Assembly (NCBI RefSeq): GCF_030253575.1
Contig: NC_080567.1
Coordinates: 31,384,501-31,448,500, forward strand
Direction: 5' to 3'
Source: Rhododendron vialii
Taxonomy: Eukaryota > Streptophyta > Magnoliopsida > Ericales > Ericaceae
Length of the DNA: 64,000 nt
In this document: one piece after another, positions 22,900-36,800 of the stretch
How the letters are laid out: every line of letters starts with the position of its first letter
How positions within the stretch are numbered: position 1 is the stretch's first letter
Notes under the pieces: generated by a model
Database searches by the model: none
What the model saw: only the letters and a program-made list of their open reading frames with translations
What the model was told of the DNA's origin: nothing
Translations under genes and position numbers: made by a program

Positions 22900-25800
22900 A
22901 TGGCGGAGGAAGGATCGGAGGGGCTGAGGACGGAGAACGGGGGGAGGCTGTCGTCGATGGATTCGGTGGAGTCACGGCGGTGGGTGTTTCAGGACGAGGA
23001 CGACGAGTATGAGGCGGAGGACGAGGACGACGACGAGGATTCGACGCCGCGGATGGAGGTGGATTCGGACGACGACGATAATGCCGAGCAGAGACTGGTT
23101 CGGACCGGGCCGCGGATCGATTCGTTCGATGTGGAAGCGCTCGAGGTCCCCGGAGCGCATAGGAACGACTACGAGGTGCTTTAATGGAGCTTTTTTTGTT
23201 TTTTTTTGTTTTTTTACTAATTTTGCTTCGGTTTAGCTTAATTTACTGTGCTTTAGCGTTTAGCTCTATTTTTTACGTGGATTTAGTTCAGTGTCTTTGA
23301 TTGCAAAATGTTATGTTGTGTTGGGCTTGTGAAGCCTGATTCCATTCAAGTTGCGGTCCGCTGACTATTCGGGTTCTGGTCAGGTCGGGGAGGTACTGGG
23401 CAGTGCCCATGGCGGTGGCTTGGGCTAGCGCCCATGAAACCTAGATAGTTGTATTACGGTAATTGGTGATGTAAACGCTAGACGGCTAGAGTATAAATGC
23501 TTATTACACGGAGTTTATGTAACTTTCTACTCTTCGTCATTTGATACGTGGAAAAACTGGTGTGCGCCGTGGACAAATACACAGTTGGGCGACCACGTAA
23601 AAACTTTGTGTGTCTTGCGTTCTTTGTTTCGTTTCTTGACTTTTCTTTACGTGTTGTGTTGTTAGTTTGGCCGATTTCTCAACAATGCGCCGTATCGATA
23701 GTATGTTTTGGTGCGGTTTGATTGTTGCAAGAAAGTAAGAAATGAGGAAAAATGTAAGTGCCGGAGCATTTCCAATGGTTGGATAGCTCATGAATGAATG
23801 GTCTATTCCTGTAATTCAACAATGGGTTGTGTCAAATTGCTAAATATATATAAGTAATGTTGTGACGAGCTATGTGGGCTCAATGATGGAAGGGATAGAG
23901 AGAAGTGGTATTCCTAAACTTGAGCTATTGTGAAACCTTGCGTATGTGGTGCACAATGGCAATAGCTTAATTAGCAAGCCTTTTTAGATTACTTGGCATT
24001 ACTTAGCCAAGGGGGAGATTTTTTTTTTCTTGCTTCAGGCCAAAAGTACCAGAGTGTACCTGAACCGAAATGAACCTATAACATGTCTGTTCCAATAGAG
24101 AAAATGGGGCTTTATGCTGGTTTGTGGTTCCCCAGTTCAGCTAATCCAGCCTTTTACTTGGCTTACGCCCTTATTTAGTAAAGAGAGCAAGTGAGGCGGG
24201 CTAAGATTCGTTGGAAGTAATGTAAGAGATTTGATGTTGCACCATCTTCGCACTCTCGTATTTTAAGGAAATGCTCCATTTCAACAGGGAGACTTCGAAT
24301 CTATTAATGAAGTTGGCTAACATTGATCAATGGGGTGACCATCAGTGACCATCCCTGCCAAAGCTAGTCGTTGCAGATGTACATGCTCTTTCCTCACAGG
24401 AAGAAGTTATTTTTGTCTTCTAGATTATTTGGTAGCTATAACTTGGACCACTAAAATTTCATATGCGGATGTCCGAGCAAAAAGATGAGCCTAGAAGGTA
24501 TGGTCATTTGTAGACTTTCTCATCTATCAAGTACGCTGCTTGTTGCTTCTGTTGCTCCCTGTTCATCCTATAATTGTTTTACATCCTATAATTGTTTTAT
24601 TTGCGTATTTTCTTCATTCTGTATGGTTCTGTTGAATCACCCAACTAGGCATGCTAACAGATAAATGTAATGGGACATCTAATCTGGGAACAAAGTAGCA
24701 TGTGTGGTTTTTGATCCTAGACTATTAATGCAGGATATCAATGTGGGAAGGAGAATCATACTGGCTTTTCAGACACTTGGGATTGTTTTTGGTGACGTTG
24801 GAACAAGTCCATTGTATACATTCAGTGTGATGTTTAGCAAGGCCCCTGTCAATGGAACAGAAGATGTTATTGGAGCATTGTCTCTGGTCTTATACACGTT
24901 AATTTTGATCCCACTGGTTAAGTATGTCTTTATCGTTTTGTGGGCCAATGATGATGGTGAAGGTATGCTGGTTTGATGAAGCGAAGCTTTCCCTTTTATG
25001 TGTCTTTCAACTGATTCATGTCCATAGTTATCTTCTACATTTGCTTTCTCTCTGTGGTGCATGTGAACAAGTACTTTCTTGTTTCTAATTATTGCAGGTG
25101 GTACGTTTGCTTTGTACTCATTAATTTGTCGGCACGCTAAGGTCAGTCTTCTCCCAAACCAACTACCTTCTGATGCACGTATTTCGAGCTTCAGACTAAA
25201 GGTGCCATCTCCAGAACTTGAGCGGTCGCTAAAAATAAAGGAGCGACTTGAAACATCTCTGACAATGAAAAAATTGCTCCTGATGTTAGTGCTTGCTGGT
25301 ACTTCTATGGTGATAGCGGACGGGGTTGTTACACCAGCAATGTCAGGTTATATATTAATGGTGTTCCCTTCTTGTTTTGTTGTATGCTGCTGGAGGATCT
25401 GGCAATAAATCATAAAACTGTTCGGAAAAAGGAGAAAGGGAAAAACAAAGTTGTTCCACTTGTTTCCCTTTTTCGCCTATTGCTTTGTCAGTTGTGTGCT
25501 AGCTTCATTTGGCAATGAGCAAACAATGGCTTTCAAGTTCCCTTGCAATGGGGGGCAGGAGCCTTAATATCTGGACACGTGTTGGCCTCATCTTTTGAAG
25601 TGATGTTGTCGTTCAACTTATTATTTCTTTTACTTGATGCAGTGATGTCCGCTGTTGGTGGTTTGAAAGTTGGAGTATCTGCGATTGAGCAAGGTGACAT
25701 GATATATTGATTAACTAAGTGAATCTACGACAACTCCAGTTTATTTTTTAGTTGTTGGCTTAGTTTACTTTTGTTGCTTATTATATAGTCAGCACATCAG

Positions 25801-28800
25801 GACATTAATATTTAAAGTCTGAAATGTTGGCATTCTTAATTCTGTTGAAGTGTTGATAATGTTTACCAATCATGGGCTTCTGATGCAAAGGACAAATAAG
25901 AGATTGTTAAAGTTAGCATTAGGTTGACTTAAGCATTTAAAGCTTAATTTGCCATAAGTGTGTGTTTGTACAATCCACGAGAACTTGTATATTATTCAAA
26001 TGGAATTACATGTGGTCTGCCATTATTCCTTGCTCCTGATTCTAGATTTTGGAACTTCTAAACTCTTGCTTTTGAGTTTAAACTTGACTATCACATTCTA
26101 GGAAACTTTGGTGGCTTGCGCATCTGATTCTTGGTTTAGGTGATTAGGTACTGATTGCCTTCCTATATTAACTCTCCTTTTGTTCTGTTTTGTACTAATA
26201 ATTTACTCAATAAAAAAACCAAACAAAACCAGGACATGCCTTGATCATAAGTTCTAGTGTAATTGGAACTTGATAACTAAACGAGATTGAGGATTTGAAG
26301 CCTAGCATCTATCATGCTGTTATTGCAGTTGAAAGGGGTTTACAACCTAGGGCGCAGGCTGTTGTTTTTCCATCTTCTGACACATGTTTAAGATACTAAT
26401 GTGTCTTTCAGCTGTGATGCTTTTTGTGTGTGCTAGTGTTAGGTTCCTAGGTATCTATGACATTGTATCACGTCACATGTAATGATATTAACCAGCTTTC
26501 TTTATTCCATTTTATTTTGTTCGCAGATCAAGTGGTGATGATTTCGGTAGCATTTCTTGTGATTTTGTTCAGTTTGCAGAGGTATGGAACGAGCAAAGTT
26601 GGGCTTTTAGTTGGTCCTGCTTTATTCATATGGTTTTGTTCTCTTGGGGCCATGGGCATCTACAACCTTGTAACATATGACAGTAGCGTCTTGAAGGCAT
26701 TTAACCCTGTTCACATCTATTACTTTTTCAAGAGGAACTCAACTAAGGCTTGGTATGCACTTGGGGGGTGTCTTCTGTGTGCTACAGGTAAACAAGGATT
26801 CTGGAAATTCAGATCTTATGGATCTGGAAACTTATTCTTTTGTGGATTTATGGGGAAATGGGGATAACTTTAGATTTGGGCTTTCCTTTGGCTGAACCTA
26901 GATGTCTCCTTGTTTATATTGTTCTTCTTGTATGTCATATTGATTTAGTCTTGTTCTTTTTTACATCTTGTTTTTCTAAATTATGGGGGCAACACATGGA
27001 AGTTGCACTGTTGAACAAGTTTTGATCAAGTCTTGCTTATTAATTGGAGTTTCTCTTTGATATTTCTGGATCTACAAAAGCCGTCTATAGAACACAGACA
27101 CCTCTCACTTCATCCATCTATTTTCCAGGGTAGTTGAATCTGACTCATAGTCACATACATGTCAAATGCATTTCTAAGTTCAGATAAAACAATTAGGTGA
27201 CAAACACTAGTCTTTTGGAAGTAGTGTGGAATCTATGGATTCATGGAGGTTGGACAAAATGGCTCTCTGGGGACCAGGGTGTACAGGTTTGAGATGTGGT
27301 GCTTGTGGTGAATTACAGTGTGGTCTGTAGAGTGAAGAACGGTACTTGGTGTCTGATGTGTAAGCTTGATAGCAAAACATGATGGCAACGAGTTTGGTTT
27401 TGCTTCGCTGCTATTCTGCTCTCAACGTTGGTAAATGGTTCCCCAACTATTTAGTGAATGAGAATTTCCACCTGTACTGTTACTTCATCGCCTTTCAGGT
27501 TGTTGAATTTATAACCTTTATCATGGGCTACTCTCTCAATATCTTAACCAAAGATGCCTGTCAAAAAGCAAGAAAAGAGCAATTTGTTAACCAGTGATAA
27601 GTATGTCAACCTGCAAACACCAAACACTATTTCCATCAATAAGTGCAGAAGAAAACTGAAAGTCAAAAAATTTAGACGAGCAAATTAGGGGGAAATAAAT
27701 GGGTGTGTTTTAGGAACATATGAAAAAACAAGATTTTGAGATAGCAGGAGCAAGAAAAATAATTCATAAGCCAACCCTAACCCTACTAAATTGAGATACG
27801 AGGCTTAGTTTGGTTTGGTTAGTTAAAATCAATTTTTTCCTTATTGGTCTCTGCTAATATTTGTCATGGTTTTCGTTTACGACAGTATGTACTTCTGTGA
27901 CTGAGTCTGCCTTCCTTAATTTGGTGCATGGCACATCCCATTTCTTCACTGTAGTTTTGAAATTACACTTTTTCCTTTCTCTTTTCTTGTTCTCATGGAT
28001 GATTCTAATTCAGGTTCAGAGGCAATGTTTGCAGATCTCTGCTACTTTTCTGTGAGATATGTTCAGGTAAAGCAGATCAGCTTTATGATATGTTACATCT
28101 GACATATGATAATGACAGTTACGGAAACCTAAGAGTTCTTTTCTCCATCACTGCTCTGCTGTTGTCCGATTAGTTAATGAGAAAACAATATTCGTTGTTC
28201 GCAGCTTACCTTTGTGTTCCTTGTACTTCCTTGCCTCCTGTTGGGATATCTGGGTCAAGCTGCATACGTTATGGACAATTATAGTGATACAACACAAATA
28301 TTCTTTTCTTCTGTTCCAGGTCAGCTTCATCCTTTATCTCTTCCAATTTGGAAGGTCTTGCATTTTTTCCCCTTCACTTTGGGATATGTTATTTGTTTGG
28401 AAGACCTATATGTATGTAGTAGTCATGCATTTTTCTTTGGAAGGCGCAGCTCTCCATCAGTCTTCTACATTTTGGGAAGTTGCCTTTTCAATTGGTATGT
28501 TGTATTTGAAATTTTGAATGCATTTTAGTAAACTGGACATTCTATCTGCAGGTGGTGTATTCTGGCTAGTCTTCCTCATTGCTAATATTGCGGCCTTAAT
28601 TGCAAGTAGGACAATGACAACGGCAACATTTTCTTGTATTAAGCAATCAACAGCACTTGGTTGTTTCCCTCGCCTTAAAATCATTCATACATCTCGGAAA
28701 TTCATGGGTCAGATTTATATACCAGTCATAAACTGGTTTCTGCTGGTATTTGCCATAGTGTTTGTCTGCTGTATTTCAGGCATTGATGAGATGGGAAATG

Positions 28801-31622
28801 CTTATGGTACTACTTATTCTCTTCTGCGTACGAGTTCCAGTTTATTCTGGTGTTCAATTTCCTACAATTAACTTTATTTGTATATTTGTGTTCATTCTAA
28901 ATTGTCCTTGGGAACTAAACTACATGGAGAACAACTGGAAATTATTTGGGTCTGGAGAAATGCTTATGCATGTACTGAAATATAGCTTGCTTACAGCAAG
29001 TAGCAATCTTTTTCGTTGAAGGAAGTTCATTTGTGCTTGAAGTATATATGCAGGTATATGTGTGTCAACATTGCGGGGTGTGTGTGTGTGTGTGTGTAAT
29101 ACAATAAGAAAGCTACAACAATGCTACAAAGATGCCTCAATCCTCACGGCCAATAGGAAGTAATTATTTCAATGGCATAAATGGGGACAAGAAATGGCAC
29201 TGAATCTTCTGACCATGCATATCTTAAATCCCTGAGTATACCTTGATCAGATTGATATTGGTCGGCTAAAATAGGACATCATTTATGTTTATCGAAAAGT
29301 CACTCCATACGAAGCACATACACGGACATAACATATGGTATATGACGTTCATATCCCTTGAAAAAGTTGGAACTCCTCATAGCCTCATAGGGACAAACAA
29401 AAAGTGTTTTTATGTATGTTAGATGTTTAAGTGATGAATATGTGGGTCCCCAAGTGTCTGAAGCGTGTCCCGTTCTTAATATCAATATGACACATTTAAA
29501 CTAGTATCTGACATGGACATTCCCCTTTCCCTGGTTCTTAGGCTTCAACAGGACCAATATGTCCCTTACATCGTTAAGCACTGGAACCCTTTGTGCAACA
29601 GAGAGTCATCCATTGCAATAAGTTGCTTGTTCGGTGCATCAGTACTTTTAGTTTTCAATTTTTTGTCTTTGTTATTTGTTTAAGTGCCTTATATGACTTA
29701 AAAAGTTTATACTGGCTATAAATCTCTCTCTCTCTCACTCTCTGTACAATAAATTTCGTCTCTTCCCAGAGACATTTCTGCAATTTTCTTATTTGGTGTC
29801 GATTCTTCTTCACAGGCATTGCTGAGCTTGGAGTCATGATGATGACTACTATCTTAGTAACCCTTGTTATGCTTCTTATATGGCAGATAAACATCATTAT
29901 TGTGCTGAGTTTTGTTGTTATTTTCTTGGGGATGGAATTGGTATTCTTCTCGTCAGTTTTATGGAGTGTGGGAGATGGAAGTTGGATCATATTGGTTTTT
30001 GCCATAGTTCTGTTTCTGATAATGTACATCTGGAATTATGGAAGCAAGCTTAAGTATGAAACCGAAGTCAAGAAAAAGTTGTCGATGGATTTGATGCGGG
30101 AACTGGGTTGTAATCTTGGAACTATTAGAGCTCCTGGCATTGGCTTGCTGTACAATGAGCTAGTGAAGGGCGTGCCTGCAATATTTGGACATTTTTTGAC
30201 CACTCTTCCAGCTATCCATTCAATGATCATTTTTGTATGCATCAAGTATGTTCCTGTTCCTGTAGTGCCTCAGAGCGAAAGATTCCTGTTCCGGCGTGTC
30301 TGCCCGAAAAACTACCACATATTTCGTTGCATTGCCAGGTGAATATTATCAGTGTCTGCAACTCTAATACTGTTTCTCTAATAGATCTGGAGTTTTTGAG
30401 ATCCACTGTCCTAAACCTTCTATAAGTACTGAGCCCATGATACACGAGCTTATCCTCTTGGGGTCGTATTCATAGGACAGCAAATAGTCTTGAAATCGAA
30501 GTGATGAACTTCATCCATGCATGCTTGACCCCAGTTCATCATAGAAGATACTTTTCTGTAATGCATGTGCATGTGTGCTTAATAATGGGCATAGGGCAGT
30601 GTGTCTCTATAAATTCGTTTCTATTCCTAGTTTGGCTTGTCTAAACTACCAGGCTTTTGGCCTTTTTAGCACCAATATTTGCTTGTCTGCCTTCTCTATT
30701 TCAGCCAAAAAGCCACCTCAGACAGTCATAGCCCAAACAGCTCGGTTAAAAGTCGCATAAAAAAGCTCCACTTCTTTCTCAATAAAGTCAAGAAACCAGA
30801 AAGGTCAACTTTAGGCATCCCAAACAACTTGGCTTTTTAAGCAAAGAGCGAAATAGTAAAAGTAAGCCCATTTTCTTGGACATCATCCCTAAGCACAATT
30901 AGTTGAAAGGGAATTCATGCACGTGGACATGATCCATGTATGATGGATACCACAAACAACTAGTCTTTATGGCAGTTGCTGCAGCACTGTGTGTTATACA
31001 GACAACTATTTATAAATATTTTCTCCTTTTAGTCAGATACTTGCACCTTGCAAATCAAAACCCACACTATACTAACAGGTACGGTTACAAGGATGTTCGC
31101 AAAGAGAGTCACCAGACGTTTGAGCAGCTGTTGATTGAGAGCCTTGAAAAATTCATCCGGAGAGAAGCCCAGGAACGCTCTCTGGAGAGTGATGGAGATG
31201 AAGACTCGGATTCAGAAGATGAGCAATCTATCTCCAGAGTTCTTGTAGCTCCGAACGGTAGTGTGTATTCACTTGGTGTCCCCCTCCTGGACGAATACAT
31301 AAAAAACACTGGCCAACCCATCTCAAAAGCAAGCACTTCTGGTGAAGTGAAGCCAGAAGAGCCTCCCACAGACCCCACAATGTCCGATCCAGAGCATAGT
31401 CTTGAAAAAGAACTTTCTTTCATTAGGAAGGCCAAGGAATCGGGAGTTGTTTATCTTCTCGGTCATGGGGATATTAGGGCAAGGAAGGATTCCTGGTTCA
31501 TTAAGAAACTGGTCATAAATTACTTTTACGCTTTCTTGAGAAAGAACTGCAGGAGGGGGGTTGCAAATTTGAGCGTTCCCCACTCGCAGCTGATACAGGT
31601 GGGTATGACTTATATGGTTTGA
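22900..31622 (+). CDS. KUP7: KUP/HAK/KT potassium transporter, KUP7-type
   Basis: This protein is predicted to move K+ across a membrane (KUP7 in Arabidopsis acts in K+ uptake and xylem loading). Exons: 22900-23175, 24734-24962, 25098-25346, 25643-25693, 26527-26787, 28014-28066, 28205-28319, 28552-28806, 29816-30338, 31079-31622. All introns are GT-AG, phases close, and the product is 851 aa (Arabidopsis KUP7 is near 858). Residues 1-92 form a very acidic cytosolic leader ending RIDSFDVEALEVPG, a KUP7 hallmark. FGDVGTSPLYTFSVMFSK at 111-128 is the family signature. Further membrane segments follow, then GCNLGTIRAPGIGLLYNELV. The C-tail holds YGYKDVRKESHQTFEQLLIE and GVVYLLGHGDIRARKDSWF and ends VGMTYMV. 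All key blocks are present and no defect was seen. It is tail-to-tail with PAA1, with 1.1 kb between stop codons. Confidence 0.94.
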
Positions 31623-32608
31623 TTTTGTTGCCGACCTTAGAGAAACTTGATTTACGTTTGACAGAAGGTTTGACTGAAGCGATTGAGTTCCAGAGGGGCC
31701 ATGGTTGACCCGCATGTCCTCAATTTAGGCAACTGGTTGCAAATGCTCCTCACTGCTTGTTTCTGTGATTACACATATGCCCATTTTTGGACCTCCTCGC
31801 AGCCCTGGTGGTAGGAAAATTTTGTAGTTTTATCACCTTGGTCATCTTCCACGCAGTGATTCTTACAATCTTGAGGCCTTGGGCATTCGGTTGTGTATTA
31901 CACCATGTCGATGATATCTGAATGCAATTTTCATAATGTGTTTCTAGCTCCAGTTTTGTCCTCTTGCTCTCAACGCAACGGCAGAATTGGCTTTCAACAA
32001 GGTCATGCATTCAACTGTAGAGGCATCAAAAGTTTGGACTTGCTAAGCGTCCAATGTTCATATACTATCTGCGAATGATTAAGGAATGTTATTTTTATTT
32101 ATTTATTTTGCTTGAATTGAATGAGTTGCGAATTGGTGCTTCATATTGCTTCAGTTGTATGATTTCAACGCTCTCCCATGTGTCCGTTATATTGCATATC
32201 TTCGAATAGTTGAATGTAGGTTTTCACAATTGCCAAATTTGCGCTATCGGGTTGCTGTATGTGTTGGTATTTTTTGACTATTTAACACTACTACTGAGAT
32301 GTTCTGTATCGAAAATTGCAAAGAAAGTGAAGATCCTTAATGTTTTTAGAAAGTGAAGATCCATCTCTCTATTTTTCCTTTTGTCCGCCCTTTTCGAGAA
32401 AGTGATTCTTCATTGCAATCCTGGTACACAGCTTATAAAAGCCAAGTTCATGAGCTGAAGCAGGTTATACTGTCTTCACTCTTATTAAACCTCATAAGGT
32501 TTTATTGACCATTTTGCCAAGAACAAGAAAGTGTGGTTTTCCCAGTGAGTTTCGTTTGAGATATGTAGTCTATCAAACTGTAAAATCTACAAAATCAAGA
32601 AATGGTAA

Positions 32609-32639
<31 letters not shown>

Positions 32640-32733
32640 GTTGCACGTTGGTTAAAGAAGTAGCAACACCAAGTTGCCTCGGTTTGTGCCTATTCTAAAA
32701 TATCAAGTGGCCTCTTCAATAAAGGCAGTTTCC
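31623..32733. other. Convergent 3' region between KUP7 and PAA1
   Basis: This space holds the two 3' UTRs. A (CT)n tract lies at about 32609-32634. No further gene was recognised. Confidence 0.6.
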
Positions 32734-33796
32734 TTATCTAGCGGCCACATATGGGTGCTTTAACTTGTCCTTCTGGTCTGCAAGAAGATCAGAGTCTGAA
32801 CCTGCTTTGATACTCAGCAGGTCCGTATAGTTCTTCTGCTGTTTTGAGGCAAATCTCAACCTCAAAAGCAATGAATTTGTCATCACACCAATTGAGCTCA
32901 GACCCATAAGGGCTCCAGCAATTGATGGAGTCAGCATGGTTCCCGTCACTGGCAGCAACATTCCCGCAGCAATTGGAATTCCAACCTGTTCATAAGAGAG
33001 AAGAATAGGGTGGGCTGAAAAGAGAACATCAAATGTGAATAGAGGGTGGCACCAAAAATAGCAATCTGCCGTAGAATATTATCGAAGAACAGAATTATGA
33101 AAGGGCCCCGAGGACTAAAATGTGCAGACACAGTACAAGAATCAATCACATAGTCTCCCCAGTATAAATTACACCTTTTTGCTGATAATCTCTTTTGGAG
33201 AGCTTTACTGGGTCTGTGTGTGTATTTATGTGGTGTAAACGTCTCAGAACTCCACAACTGGAGTAATGGTATGACTAAAAGCATTGATATTCAAGTGTCT
33301 GAACCCTATGAGTCTGCCGGTGTCTCTGTAACCCAGGATTGGCAAAATCAAAATAAATGCTTTAGTATTAGCTCCATGACTCAATGCAAGCAATTGTGAT
33401 CAAGATTGAGAATCAAAACTGACCAACTTTCCAAACTAAAACACAGCACAAGTTTGTTTAAGGGCAAACGAACTTGAACCTTACCATGTTATACCCAAAG
33501 GCCCACCACAGATTTTGCTTCACAGTCTTCATGGTTAGTCTACTAAGCTCCAGGGCATCAAGCAACTGCATGGACGTGATATACATAAGTACGTATACAA
33601 TTGTATCCCAAGTCAGGGATTGGCGGGATCATGCTAACATGATGAAAAATGAATAGATTAGTGACCGTCAAGCATTTATCCTACAACTTACATGCTACTT
33701 TAATAAGCAAAAGTATTTGGAGATGCAACCAGGATAAGAGATATGGCGTGAAACTACTATGATCCCTGACCAAAGGCAGAAAATATATAAAGATGC

Positions 33797-33827
<31 letters not shown>

Positions 33828-36800
33828 CAAGTTCCTTAGCAGGTTAATGCAAACAATTTCAATACATCTTAAAAAAAAAAAAAAACACAATAAGCACAAA
33901 AACAAACAGTTAAGATCTTGCCTCCGATAGTTCCGAGCATTTCTAAGGTAAAGACGAGTTTGAAAAACTGTCACATTACACATGCATGAGAATGCAGAAT
34001 TGTTTGACAATTTGTGCAAAAATCTGATTCAACACAGGCAGATTAATCGAAGTCTTCCACACGAATCTGACAATCAAAAGACTGAAAAAGTAAATCTATC
34101 TCAACTAGGAGAGTAAATTGCAAATGATAAACTATATACCTGGGACAATCTGTTGCCCATCAACACAATAGAAGACACCTCACTAGCAGCTCCTACACCT
34201 CCACCCATGGCAACTCCTACATGTGAAGAAGCTAAGGCTGCAGCATCATTGATTCCATCACCAACCATAGCCACTATTTTTTTATCCTCTTGAAGTTTCC
34301 TTATGAACTTCTTCTTTTCCTCTGGTTTTACTCCACATAGGACCTGCAATCCCAAGCATGTTGTTTGAAATAAAATCTTTGGACATTCATGCAACAACAA
34401 TTCAAGCTTAAGCACCCACTTCCTCACACACATGCTACTTCCCCTAGATTGAAAAATCGAATGCCAATAAAAAAATGTGATACACTTCCCAAGGAGAAAA
34501 TTTGAAAGATCCAAGAACAAAGACTTGAACTACTATCAAAGGGTCCTAATGCCATGTCGAGCATATGCAATATTGCAAAAACAAATAAAGCCCATTATTC
34601 TCTCACGTATTGAGTAAAAAAAACAAGGATTTCGCACAGTGATTTGAGAGAATGAAAACCAAAGCTTTATTTTCAGCTATAAAATCTTGAACCTCCAAAA
34701 TTAAACAATTCAGCACTAGTTTCTTCTTTTGAGCTGGTCTTGCTGGGTTTCGTTCTCATTGATTTTCCTTTATAATGCAGACACTACTAATGTGTTCATA
34801 GCAGGTCTGTAAGTCCCATTTTGTCTTTGAATTAAAAAACTGTACCTAAAAAGATGAGATTTCATCAACCCAGCGATTTCGGTGTTTATCAATTATGAGG
34901 TGGCCAACAGCATAGAAATTAACAAAAGCAGTTTTACCTTTTCCTTCGGGATTCCAACTGCAGACGCAACATATTCTGCAGTAGTCCTTTTGTCCCCAGA
35001 AAGCATATAGAGATTGACACCAAGCTTACTCAAGGATTCAATAACATGTTTAGCATCTTCTCTGATCTGATCCTCAAAGTAAATAAGCCCAGCTAGTGTA
35101 TCATCTACTCCCACATAGACAACTGATTGATTCTTAAGCTCCTCCACTTCTTGAAATGAATTCTGACCAACTCCATGCCTGCAGATTGAAATAGGAATAC
35201 AACACTGCCAGTGAATCTCACAAAATTACTATACACTGTACTTGAAAACAAATCACAGTTACAGTGGTAGATTAACATCTTCCTTCAAAAGGAACCACTG
35301 CGTGCCAGCAAAATGAGGAATGACAACATTCAAACATGTTACCCGCGAACTTAAAGCAGATTGCGCTGCTGATACAAGTCAATGTAATTTGTGCCAATCT
35401 ACTTCATTGACAATGAAGAGAAACCAATACTTCCATGGTAGATTGGTAGGAAATCATTTTAGTTATTGCAAGGAGCCAGGGAAATAAACACGAGGATAGG
35501 AAGGGGGATACTGAGGTCATTCTGTCTCTGGTAAATATAGTATACAAAGTCACCCAATGAGACTAGTAAAGATTCTATTGGCACCAAAAAATGTGGCAGT
35601 TTAGTATCTACATTGATATGACACCTAGTAAATTCTAGAGGTATACACTTAAGAGGGAAAATTTTGAGCATCTCCACATCAATCCAAGATCATGCTTGCT
35701 GTTTCATTGATAGATGTCTGAGAACTGACCCTTAAAGTTAAAATCCTCAGATAGGGATGAATTGGCTGATATGAACCGAGCTACGAATGAGCTCACTCAA
35801 GTGTAGTTCATATGTTAAAGGACCCAAATACAAATCCAATTCATAGGCCCACTTAATTGATGAGCCAATCTTGAACAGTCCGCAGAAGTCGCACACTTGT
35901 ACAGGTTCGTAAACATGAATCACAAAGATCGTTACCCATTGTTTGTCTTTGTCTTTAGATACATTCTTATCCCTTTTCCAAGACAACCAATAGAAGCATA
36001 ATTATCTGCGAGCCAACCTGACTAAAAAATAATGTCAAGACCTCGATTACCAAGCTGAAGCAATATTGACACCAAACCAAACCGAGCCTTGTGTCCCAAT
36101 CTATTGGGGTCGGCTGCATGAATCCTATTTTTCCATTGAGCTCTCTCTGGGGCTACCTCTTCACTTAGATTTTAGTAAGTCCAAGTCCTTTCGTATCACG
36201 GCATCCAAAGTCAGTTTAGATCTTTCTCTTCCCCTAGCCCGGTTATCCACTACTATCATGTCACTCTCTACTGCGTCTGTAGGTCTACGATAAATATGTC
36301 CGAACCTTAATCTATTTTCTCTCAACTTATCCTATATAGGTACAACTCCTTCCGTCTCATGAATAGTTTCGTTTCTAATTCTATCACTCCTAGTCTTACC
36401 ACACATCCACCTCAACATCATAGCTACACTTGTCTTACTCACTTGTTGCTTTTTGAAAGGCCAACACTCCGTCCCGTAAAGTATCGCCGGTCCGATAGCA
36501 GTTTTGTAAAATTTCCCTTTCAATTTGTTAGGTATCCTTCGATCACACAATACACCCGAAGCGGCTCTCCACTTGAGCCACCCAACTTGGATCCTATGGG
36601 TTACATCGTCCATAATCTCTCCATCCTTGCTTAAAATTGAACCTAAATACCTAAAATGCTCACTTTTTGGTATCTCCTGATCCTGAATCCTCACTTCTTT
36701 TGTTTGGGCACTTCTATTGTCGCTAAATGCAGCCACAACCAAGTACTTGCAATTTAAGAATTTTTCCTAAGTATTGTGGACTTCATAATGAAGGTTATAA

